A DNA stretch of 64,000 nucleotides from Tribonema minus (lineage: Eukaryota > Sar > Xanthophyceae > Tribonematales > Tribonemataceae). Positions 26,601 to 38,600 of this stretch are shown here, one piece after another (within the stretch, counting starts at the first letter, position 1; every line of letters starts with the position of its first letter). The notes under the pieces are model-generated. The model was given only the letters and a program-made list of their open reading frames with translations, made no database searches and was not told where the DNA came from. A program made the translations under genes and the position numbers. The DNA lies in contig JAFCMP010000146.1 in assembly GCA_017506865.1 (NCBI GenBank), forward strand, positions 868,001 to 932,000, read 5' to 3'.

Positions 26601-29600
26601 GAGTTGCATCATTGGTTGAGCGTTGCTGACGGTGCAGTGGCTGTGGCGGTGGCTGTTGAATGCTACACAGCTGCCTTTGATTCATGATTCATATACTTGA
26701 GTGTGCCGCGACGCGCGACGGCGTCGTCGAGATGTGCGTCGACATGCAGCAGCGCTTTGGGGACATGTCGCAGGTGAGTCGCGCGCCGAGCGCGTATGCG
26801 TGTGTGCAGCAGCGGCGTCAGTTGAGCGCTGCTGTAGACCACTGCTCATGATGGGCTTCAAGTACTGGAAGGGTGCCGCCACGCGCCATGGCGTCGTCAA
26901 GATATCTGTGTGTCGACATTTATCCGCACGTCAGGGACTTGTCGCTGGTGAGTCTCGCGCTGAGCGCTGATGTCAGTTGAGCGCTGCTGATGAGCGCTGC
27001 TCACTGCGCGCTGCAGTGGGCTGCCTATCAACGACTATTTTGAGCAGTGGCAATAAATAAGGGTTACGATCGGGGTTAGAGTTAGGGTTGTACGCCATGC
27101 TCACCTGTTACCGTATTGCATGAATGGTGCTGGTTAGTGCGGCTCTTGCGATTTGCAGTGACAAGAAGCTTACACACAATGCTGACACGATGTGGTTCAC
27201 ATGTTTTTCACACCTGTTAGATCAGCAAACAACGCACTGAGATGGGATGATGATGCTGCAGTAGTTACCATCACATGCCAGTTTTATGCCAGTTGTCAGC
27301 ACAATGCTTGTAAACAACAACTACATCCTCATTGCACATCTTGCACTCTGTAGTGTGTGAAACAGCTTGCTGGCAATACAGTTACGTGATTGAGTATGTG
27401 GCGGCTCCACAACACATTCCAATACATACCCCCATGTCATGATGCTGCTTGCCTGCCTACCCAGCAATACCACAAGGAGATGGGCCGCTTCTACTACGTG
27501 ACGCCCATCAGCTACACTGCGATGAGATGTCCTGCTTTCAAATTGCATGCCGGCATAACATGGCAGCCTCCACTTTAGTGTTCAAACTCATGCTGCACGG
27601 ACGTGAGCCTGTGTGCACTTCTTGCTTGCTGAAGCGCCTGTAATAATAGCAAGGGTTAGGGTTAGGGTTAATTGAACCCTACACACAATAACTTAGTCTC
27701 TCACATGCCAACACTTCCCTGCAAAAACTCTGCCTTCCTACACAGCAATACCGCAACGAGATGGGACGGTTCTACTATGTCACGCCCACCAGCTACCTCG
27801 AGCTCATCAACACCTTCAAAAACCTGCTGCACAGGCAGAGACGCAGCGTGTTGGACAGGAAGGAGAGGTGCGTCACGGCGGTCGGCTTTGAAATACATTG
27901 TGCAAAGAGCTAGTCGCAAGTGGCCAGTGATTATCATTGTGGCATCTGCATGACACATGGTTGCTGCAGTTTGAATTCGAACATGAAGTTCAGGCAGGTT
28001 CTCCTGAACGCTACTTAGGTGTCAATTCTTGCAGCAGTCACACAGTTTTATGCTGCCAGGACCTGGCTATAGCCACCCTGGCTGTGGCAAGGGCGCTCCT
28101 TTTGCGCCGTCATCATACCTACAGTATCACAGCAAAGCAGAGATCAGCAGTATGTTTGGCAGCCTATCAAGTCTTTGCTCAACTCTGCGGCGCCTCACAC
28201 CTACTGGCGCTCTGCAGGTACGACAACGGCCTGCTGAAGCTCGCGCAGACGGAACTTCAAGTGGAGGAGATGCAGCGTGACCTTGAAGTTCTGCAGCCCA
28301 AGCTGGTAGAGGCGACCGTCGCGACGGATGCTCTGCTCGCACAGATTGCGCGTGACACTGAGGTTGCCAACCAGAATAAGGCCGCGGTGGAGGCGGAGGA
28401 GGTCGTGTGCACGGCTCAGGCGCAGGTGCAAACTTAAACATGTAGTTATGCTTACCTTTACTACCAAGCATTTGTATGACATGTGGACTCTGAAGCACAA
28501 TGTGTGCGTCTTGATAATTGCAAAGCTCCAGTGCAGTTGGTAGGCAGCGATGAGATGGAAGCGCCCCCTGAAGGGATGTTACCCACAGGGGTCTGGCGGC
28601 TGATGTCTTCTTTGAGCATCAATAACTTTAGTCTGGGCAGCAAGCGCACATGCTGCGTAAACCATTTGCGATAACATCCCTCATGCAACTTTGTCATGCT
28701 CGACCATGCCCAGCCTTACTTACGCGCCCCCGACATGCTGCATTGGAACTGCCAGTGACACACAGCGTCCCTTGCAGTGCATCATCACCAGCTCCATTCA
28801 CACTTACTTGTCTCTCACATAGGCCCTTCCACCCTTGCCTTCAACTTGAACGTATGGTGAAGTTTACTACTAGCAAAGCATTTATATGGCATGTGTACTT
28901 GACGCAAAACATGTGTGTCTTGATGATAGAAGACCTTTTGAAACACCCTCGCATCACCCCACTTCTGAGCCCTAACCTCCTCTTGACCCGGACTTTAACC
29001 CTGACCCTAACCCTGACCCCCCATTCTCTGCAGGCACACTTTCTTTCTCTCTCACACTTCCACCCTTGCCGCACCCCGCTTTAAAAACCTCCTTAGCATT
29101 TCTGAATTCTGACCCCTAATACTTGCAGGAAGCACACGCGCTCAAGACATCCTGCGAGTCGGACCTTGCGGAAGCCCTTCCCGCGCTCGAAGCTGCCATC
29201 ACCGCCCTCAAGAGCCTGTCCAAGGGCGACATTGTTGAGGTGACACTGCTGCGATAGTGTTTTCCAAAAAGAAGGTTATAAATCTGAACTATTCGTTATC
29301 CTAAAGATGGTGAATAATAAGTAAACTGCAATGGATGCACCTGATTCCACCACATAGTTGCTGTGGCATTTGCTTACGGGCAAGCATGGTGGTGGTCGTG
29401 GCTGACAAGTCGTGCCCGCTCAGAAGTGTGTGCGCTGCCGCTCATTTTCCGAGCTCATCAGCTGCATCACACTGCGCTGATGTCGACGCAGCTCCCCATC
29501 TGCAGGCACTCACAGCTTCAGGCGACACTGCATGGCATTTTGGCGCACACAGTGTACTGCGCATGGGCAGGATGTAGCTTACTGTAGGCCCAGCTATCAG

Positions 29601-32600
29601 GCACTGGCGGTTTTCGGAAGGCTGGAGTACCCATTGGCTTATGTTGCACAGCCCCAGCATAGGCAGGCTTGCTGCTGCTTCGTGGTGCTATGATGCTGCA
29701 CAACCATGGATGCTGTCACACCTCGCTATTAGTATCGGATGCTGTCAGACCTCACTATTGGGGTCACATTGTCATGCTGCGCGCAAAGTGTAAGCTTGTA
29801 GCGCTGCAAGTTTGACTATATGCGGCTCATTACGATGCCTGCTTTATTGAAGTCGCTGCTGTGCTGCTGCATCTAACAGGTCAAGGCCATGAAGAAGCCC
29901 CCCAAGGCTGTCAAGATGGTCATGGAGGCGGTGTGCATCATGATGAGCATCAAGCCTGAAAAGGTATGTACAAGAGTGCGTAGGCATTCTGCATCAATCA
30001 AGAGGCCTGTGTCATGCCTGAAGAAAGCCAGTGTGTGCACACTGTGATGAATCTCTTGCAGCCTGCTCTATGTTGCATGTTGCCTACGTTGTTGCGCGTT
30101 GACAGCATTTGCAGATGGTGATAATAGGCATGCTAACGCGGGGCGAAAGGGAGGGGGGGGGGCAAAAGTTTTTGAAAAGTAGCCCAAACAACATAAAGGC
30201 ATGGGTCACATGCTGACGCATCGCACTAGTGTTAGGGTCTGATCAAAGGACACGTGATAGAGCGTACTCTCTATCACAGTATCCCTTGTTTCCACCACCT
30301 GCACTGCAAGTTGTACCCCACATAGTATCATCGCTGCGTTCGGTGCCAGCCATCAACTCACCATCAAACTCACACAATACCGTGTAGCCATGCCAGACCA
30401 CTTGGGCACAAGCGCTCACAACTTCAACATGTACTGCTTCCGCATCGCGCAGATCAAGGACCCAGAGGGGGGCACCAAGAAGGTGGAGGACTACTGGGGG
30501 CCCAGCCAGAAATTTCTGCTGGGCGACTCGCGCTTCCTGCAGAACCTCATGGACTACGACAAGGACCACATGGATCCCAACACGATTGAGCAGGTACTGT
30601 GAGCAGTGCATTACGAGAAGGATCATATGGATCCCAACATATTGAGCATGATTGAGCAGGGACTGTGAACAGTGGACTACGACAAGGATCAGGTACCGTG
30701 AACAGTGGACTTCAACTCTGGTAGAGCAGGCACTGTAGACGTTACACTGCAGGGGCCTGCGTCGGTTCGAAATACGTGTTTCGGGGTGCTGCTTATTATA
30801 ATAATAGCATGGATCCCAACATGATTGAGCAGGTACCGTGAACAGTGGACTTTAACTCTGGTAAAGCAGCTGCTAGAAGTTATACTAAAGAAGTTTGTAA
30901 TGCAATAATCCGTGTCACATGGATTCCAACATGATTGAGCAGGTACTGTGAGCGGTGGACTTCAACCCTGGGAGAGCGGGCACTCGACAAGTCGCAGGGG
31001 TTTGCACTGGGTTTGAAAAGGCCACGAACGAACTGGGTGTGTTATTGTTGTTTTTTCATGTTCCTGAAGTGCTATGCGTTATGATCTACAACCGACGCCT
31101 TTGGGATGCTCAGGAAGCATCAGCAACCACAGACTGTGTCCACACAGTTATCGCGCAGAGTAAGCGTTGATGAGCGTGCAAGGCTGGCAATGTCAAATAT
31201 TTCAAAATGAATTGCTCATTCTGACCACACGTTTGTGAGGCCAGCGAGCTCCCAGTGCACACATTACTTATGATCGCCGGTGATGCAGGCGCAATTAAGT
31301 ACCAGCAACTGCAACTTCCAGCGCGCGCACATCAAGTTGACGATGGCGGTGATGATCAACGCGTCTTTGCCGTTGCCATCTGTGCCTGCCCAGGTCAAGG
31401 CGTACACCACAAACCCCGAATTTGACCGCATGCACCGGTGAACAAGCTGCCACCTTGAAACCTAAATACGCTCGCGAGTCACGCACGTTGACCTCTCCAG
31501 ACAACCCTTGTGATGCTGACCATGAACCGCTTGGGCACTCTCTGTGTGCCCTCTCTGTCTGCTCAGGTCAAGGCGTACACCACCAACCCCGACTTTGACC
31601 CCGATAAGGTCAGGCACGGCTCCGTGGCCGCCGCCGGCCTGTGCAAGTGAGTCCAGTGGTTGTCTGAGCAAGACTGACTGCAAGAAATGCTGAAGTTATG
31701 CATATTTTGGCGCGTGTGATGTGAAGCGCTCTTGCCGCGTAATGAGATGTAGCCTGGCAATCGACACCTGGCGTCATTGCCGCGTCAAAGGGGTTATTAC
31801 GGTGCTGGTTCAGCACCGCAGTATGCGCTTTAACGCTGCACGCACTGCAACACTCATCATTCGCCGTTGCCGCTGCTTGATCCCTGCTTCAGTGTGGTGA
31901 CATTTTTAATGCCTTTGCTGCACATGTCGTGGGTGCATGCTTGGCGGCGTACGATCACATGGCGCTCACTGTGGGGTCAGCGATAGACCCCGACTCTAAC
32001 AATGCACATTCAAATCGAGTATGCACAACCCCTTGCGTCGCAGACGCTGCGAAAGGAAAGACTCGCCAGTCGCCAATTGCTACCGCTCGCTGAGGTGACA
32101 TGTGCTGCTGCCGCTGCCGCCGTGCCGATCACCAGGCGGACGCTAGAAATGGAAACTTTGGTGTTGCAAAATTTCTGCTGCTCCACCCAATTTGCTAATT
32201 CCCTGCTGCGAACATTACTGATGCCCCTGCTAACGTGTCAACGCCCAGGTGGGTGCACGCCATGGTGGTGTACGACCTCGTGGCGCGCGTCGTCGGGCCG
32301 AAGCTTTGCTGGTGTGACACGTGCTGCCGCTGCTACTGCTTCACCCAATTCACAAATTTGCGGCGACTGCTACTCCTCTCCACATATGTTAATTTCTGCT
32401 GACATTCGTAATGCTCCTGCACATGTGTCAACGCTCAGGTGGGTGCACGCCATGGTGGTGTACGACCGTGTGGCACGCGTTGTGGGTCCGAAGCGCGCCG
32501 CGTTGGCGGAGGCGGAGGCCACGCTGTCCAAGGCCATGGGCGAGCTCGCAGAGAAGCAGGCCATGCTCAAGGACCTCATGGACAAGCTGGCGGCGCTGCA

Positions 32601-35600
32601 GCAGCAGGTGAGCAAATAATCATGGATGTTATGCAGAGGGTTTGCATGTGGGTGTTGGTGAAAGCAGCATGGCGGTAGGTAATACTTAATCATGGACTCT
32701 ATGATAATAGTCATGGACTTGATGGTAACAAGGGTCAGCACACAATTGTAGACCTGATGAAAAGGGTGACGACCTGACCGAAGCAGGTCCGCATGTGGGT
32801 GTTGCACATGTTAGCGTGGCAGCAATACTTAATCATGGACTCTATGATAATAGTCATGGACTTGATGGTAAGAAGGGTCAGCACACAATTGTAGACCTGA
32901 TGAAAAGGGTGACGACCTGACCGAAGCAGGTCCGCATGTGGGTGTTGCACATTTTAGCGTGGCAGCAGTGGGTGGCAATTTATACGCCGTTGCTGTAGGC
33001 CTTGCAAATTGGCGGCCAATCTTCTCGTGGGGAAGCTGACGACCTTGCACAAGCAGGTCTGCATGTGAGCGATGCGCAAGATGGCATTATGGCCATCAGT
33101 GTTGCTGTAACATTCAACATTGCGTTGTCTGAGATAACGTGCCTGCGGTATTGTGTTGGCAGCACACCTTGTACATTTTTCTGACACCAGCTCATGATAC
33201 TTCGTACTACTAGTTGTCATATACTTGCCCCAAGGAAGGCCGGGCATCCCGTGTGTTCCTAGGTTTGAGGCCTATGCAGCAATCTACTTTGAACTTCTGG
33301 TACTTATGTAAAAGTATACAGCAATGCTACAAGCCTGATTCTGCTTCATGGCTCACTGGAGTGTCAACTTCAATCTCTCTGAATGATGCAGCTCTCCGAG
33401 GCAGAGGGCCGCAAGGCGACGCTCCAGGAGCAGGTGACGGACTGCAGTAACAAGCTGCGTCGCGCGGAGCAGCTGATATCGGGCCTGGGCGGCGAGAAGG
33501 CCAGCTGGAGCAGGCTCTCCGCAGATCTGCTGGAAAAGGTAATAGGTGTACTTTCTTGAATGACTTCAAGTTTCATGCAGCAGTGCTCTAGACTGGGCGG
33601 CGAGAAGGCCAGCTGGAGTCAGCTGTCTGCAGATCTGCTCGAAAAGGTACTTCAAATGACACTTTCTTGAACAACTCGAGGTTGAATGAAACATCGCTCA
33701 GGTTCTAATCAACATTTCTGTCACGTAACAAAATAAACCCCGCTGCAAGGAGGCTCAAGGCTCGCTGGAATAGGCTCTCCGGGGACCTGCTGGAAAAGGT
33801 ACTTGGAGGAATGTACTTCAAGTACGCCTTCCCTTGATGAAATTGACGCAGCATACAGCACTGCTCAGGCTCTCATCAGCTTGAATCCACCTGATGCAAG
33901 AACGCAGCGGCTCATGGGCTGCTCTTAGGCCGACTGTGAAGGGGACCAAGTCAGGGCCTCCGCAGATTTGGTTTAGTGCATCAGCCACAAACTACCTGTG
34001 TAGTTCTCTGTTGCAGGTGCGTGCCCATTCTTGCTGGTCCACGCTACACCAGTGTGATACCCAATTTATTCATACTCGTGAGCCCATTTCAGTTTTGTAA
34101 CCTCTGTCGCAAACATGCCATGCTCTCACGGACCGCACCCCCCTTCTGTGCCCCCCATCGCCCCCGCGCACCACAACACCTTGTCAGGCGACACCATGCT
34201 AGCGGCGGGCTTCATTCGTCAGCCCTCGAGTCAGTCATCTGCTGCAGCTACGCGAGTGCCTAGTCCTGCTGGACTGCACCGCGCCATGCAACAACATTGT
34301 TGACAATGCGCGCGCTGCCGCTCCACCCCAGTCGCCTTGCACTCTTCTCATGCACCCTCTTGTCCCCCCCCCTCCCCCCCCCCCCCCCCCCCATATTCCC
34401 CTTCTGCATCCTCTACCGCAAGAAGCCTCACGCACTTGCTTGGTGGTGCTTGTTCCCCCCCCCCCCCCCCCCTGCACGCCCCCCCCGTGCAGTACAACAA
34501 CGTGACCGGCGACATCATGCTCGCTGCGGGCGTCATCGCCTATCTCGGCGCGTTCACCAGCGCGTACCGCGAAACCGCCGTCGCGCAGTGGTCAGCATTG
34601 CTCGGCAGCAAGGGCATCGCGTGCAGCGAGAAGTTCGCGCTGGAGGCGACGCTGGGCGACTCCGTGCGCATCCGCAGCTGGGTCATCGCAAAGCTGCCGA
34701 ACGACTCGTTCTCCATCGACAACGCCATCATGCTCACCGAGAGCAACCGCTGGCCGCTCATGATCGACCCGCAGGGGCAGGCCAACAAGTGAGCGTCCAC
34801 TCTGTCAACTTCAACACTGCGCTTTTCAGTTGTGTGCCTTCACCGCATGCCGTTCGGTCTTTCTGTCGGTGATGTGCGGAATTACGGCTGCAAGCCCGTA
34901 CACGCCAGGTGGCGTGGTCTCGGTACTCCTAAGTATTGTGCCGATGTGGAGTCACTGGCCGATGGGTATGCCGGTGCTTGCCACATTGGTGTGCACCACC
35001 CCTGATGTGCAATTTGCCTTTACTCTTACTGCACATAGACTTGAAAGCATTTGTTTGTTTGCACTTCGACCCTTTGACCATGATAGCGTCGGCGACACAA
35101 TACACCACAAACGGTACCTGCGCTGCGCTCGTTTATGTGCTTGTCAACACACTGTAAGGCGCACAGATTGGGCTTAGCTCATAGGTGCACCCATTTGACA
35201 GCTGTTTTGAAAGGTGCCATTAAATTTGAAGTCCAGTTGAGCGTTGATCATGGCGCTGCTGATTCCTCGTACTCATCCCCGAGAGAAGTTGCCATGTGTG
35301 TCGCAGTGCAGGGGCGTTGAGCAAATGGAGGACGTGGACAGGGCCCCCTGCGCTAGTGTGCTCACAGCTCACACTACCTTTCGCGCACGCGCTTGCATGC
35401 ACGCAGATGGGTGAAGCGCATGGAAGAAGCGCATCAAATCAAGGTCGTCAAGCAGAGCCAGGCCAACTTCCTCCGCACCATCGAGAACGCCATCCAATTT
35501 GGCTCCCCGATCCTTCTGGAGAACGTTCCTGAGTCGTTGGACCCCGTTCTGGAGCCCGTTCTTCTGAAGCAAGTCATCACGGTTGCTGGCCTCTCTACGA

Positions 35601-38600
35601 TACGGTTGGGCGACAACCCAGTGGAGTACGATCCGAACTTTCGTTTGTACATCACCACCAAGCTGGTCAACCCGCACTACCCGCCGGAGCTTTGTGTGAA
35701 GGTGGGTCCATTTGTTGATGTTTGGCTTGTCCACTCCAGTCACCTGCTGCTGTGTGGGCGCTATGAAAGGCGTCAATGACCAGCAACACACCAGCGCCTG
35801 GCCAGTTTCAATTTGTGCATCACCACCACCAGACGGGTCATGCACAGTGTCCGTTCGAGTCTTGTATCTCTTGGGCCACATGCGGAGCTCTGCTCTTGAT
35901 TTGCTGCGAGTGTACACTGAATCAGTCCACCGAACGCGCATACTTCAATACATACACATGCCTCGCTACGGCAAGACTCGCAAAGACCGCCAGCTCACCG
36001 CAGCGTCACCTCCTGCGCTGCCCAGGTGAACTTGCTGAACTTCATGGCCACGCAAGAAGGGCTCGAAGATCAGATGCTGGGCATTGTCGTGGCCAAAGAA
36101 GAGCCAGAACTAGAGGCGCGACGCGAAGCCCTCGTGCTAGAGGACGCGGGCAACAGGCGCATTCAGAAGGAAGTTGAAGATACCATCCTCGATCTGCTGC
36201 GGAACAGTCAGGGGAACATTCTGGACGACGAGGTGCGTTCCGCGCGGAAGCGTGCTGCTGCGTGCGCTGAGTGCGGTCCTGCCTACGCGGTCGATGAAGC
36301 GCAAGGGCCACAGTGCCCCATGCTGAGTGTCTTTGTTGCGCAAGGACCACGATGCTCCATGCTGAGTGTAAACCTGCCTGCGTGAAGAACGTAACAAATC
36401 GGAGGGGCCACGCCTGCCCCATTCCTGTCCGTGACTGTCGGCATCACGGTCTGCGAGCTCTTAAAAAACAGTGCTGGTTGCAGAGCGGTGACTTGTCGCT
36501 TCCGCTGCGGCGCTGCACCCTACGACAGGTCCTCATCGACACCCTGGCGCAGTCCAAGGTGACCTTCAACAACATTGAGCGCAAGGTCAAGGAGGCGGCC
36601 AAGACGCAGGAGACGATGGCGCGCACGCGCCGCGGCTACGCGCCCGTCGCGTTCCGCGCCTCGCAGCTCTTCTTCTGCATCGCCGACCTGAACAAGGTGG
36701 ACCCCATGTACCAGGTACGAGCAGTTGGTGGCAAAGTTCAAGACTAAGTTGAAGTAGAGTTACGCACTCGTCGCGATCCGTGCCTCGCAGCTCTTCTTCT
36801 GCATCGCGGACCTGAACAAGGTGGACCCCATGTACCAGATGTGAGCAGTTAGTGGAGAGCTTCAAACCAAAGTTGAAGTAGATATATGCACCCGTCATGT
36901 TCGGTGCCTCGAAGCTGTTCTTGTTTTGCATCACTGACCTGAATAAGTGGAGCCCATGTACCAAATGACCAGCTGGCCGCATCACCACTCTGTACTGTGC
37001 ACTTCAATCATTGACAACACATTGTTTTCTCTCCCTACTGCAGTACTCCCTGGAATCAACCTGTACGAGCTCACATGTACTTTCCCTCATGCCCCCCTCT
37101 CACTGTGCTGCACTGTGCTGCAGTACTCCCTGGAGTGGTTCATCAACCTGTACGAGCTCGCGATCGCCAAGGCCTCCGAGGACGCAGCAGTGCTCGCCGC
37201 CAGCGCCGGCGCCACAGCGAGCATCATCTCTCTGGAGGAGCGGCTGTCGCGGCTCAACGAGTGCTTCACGCACTTGCTGTACGCCAACATCTGCAGGAGC
37301 CTGTTTGAGAAGGACAAGCTCCTCTTCAGCTTCCTCCTTGCCGTGAAGGTGCGCGACATAACCTGCAAACGCTGCATATGCATGAACTAATTGAAAACTT
37401 TCCCAAGGGTAATAGGGTTAGGGTTAGGTTAAGGGTTAGGAGACAGGTTCGGGTTAGAGTTTCAGGGTTAAGGTTAGGGTGATGGGTGAAATGTTGAGGT
37501 TAGTTAGGTTAGGGGTGGGGTTCGGGTTAGGGTTGCTAAATGCGCCCCCCCCCCCCCCCGCCCCCCCATGCTCACGCAAGCGGCTGTAATGGTGACATAT
37601 TGACAACAGAGCGACATTGTGCAGCTTTCATGTCAGCAAACACTTTCTTCCAAAGTATGCTTCCATGTCAGCAAACGCATATGCTTGTTGTTACAGTATT
37701 GTGAACCGGCAAGTGCATGTTCAGCGGCTTCAGCGGCTTGGTGGCTCTCATTATGTACAATCTCCACACAGTGGATGCTGTTTGCGCCCAGCTAACCGCA
37801 TGTGAGGGATGACCAGAGGTATCTCTCTCTGTCAAACCTCTAGTTGTGATGATTCACGCTGTCTCCAAGGAGGCAGAACTGCAGAAATCAAAAACTGCAA
37901 ATCGACTGCACAGAGGCACCTAAGCCTTGACGCAAGACTCGGACAACCAATCCACCATTTCTCTCCTTCAAGAACTGTCAGCGCCACACTCTGACACTGA
38001 CACATGCCTGTCTTCAACTCTTGGCACGTCACACCCTGGCACTGATACATGCCTGTTGAACACGCCCTTGTAGGTTCTGGGCGGCAGCGGCAGGCTGGAT
38101 GCTGGCGAGCTTCGTTTCTTGCTGCAAGGCGCCACCACCATGGACCTAGAGAGGCCCAATCCCGCCCCCAAGTGGCTCTCTGATAGGTCCTGGGGGGAGA
38201 TCCTGGCTCTGGGCAGGTGAACTACTGAGTCTACATTGCGTCATGTCGAAGTGGTTTTCAACGTGATGGTAGATATAACAGAGACAGTGAGGCCGCAGAC
38301 TGTTCACCTATGACAAACGCCCACAGTTGACAATGTTATCAAGCAAAGCTTCACATGAAAGGATCACCTGCACTGATGTAGATAGATAAACTCAAAGCAT
38401 TGCAGAGGCCCTGACGGATGACAATCTTGCCAAATGTGGCTGCCTTGTGCAAGCCTTGTGAGAAACGTGTGGCAGCATGATGAAGCAACTACCGCAAATT
38501 GGCGTGCTTTTGCAAGCGCACCTCCTTTAACCCAGCACTGTAACTGGAGGCCACCCATTGCTACACATGCCTCACATCACACCCTCGCAAGGTTAACCTG

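Larger units (their letters stand above)
27746..33538 (+). other. Dynein exons 35-42: stalk coiled coil and microtubule-binding domain
   Basis: Window residues 1668-2021. Exon 35 has [14 protein letters not shown]. Exon 36 and most of exon 37 form the outgoing coiled-coil helix (CC1), rich in Glu, Gln and Leu heptads. Exons 37-40 give the microtubule-binding head: [42 protein letters not shown], and AAAGLCK at the return. Exon 41 ([15 protein letters not shown] then ALAEAEATL) and exon 42 form the incoming helix CC2, ending in GLGGEKASW. No stalk segment seems to be missing. Introns 26435-27745, 28426-29128, 29240-29879, 29964-30452, 30594-31566, 31647-32438 and 32608-33391 are long and hold exon echoes, telomere-like tracts and a 143-bp tandem duplication, with no other gene recognised. 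Confidence 0.92.

Noticed and set aside
36895-36965. Possible extra exon after exon 46
   Set aside because: It is a decayed copy of the end of exon 46; exons 46 and 47 already join in frame at the expected dynein position.
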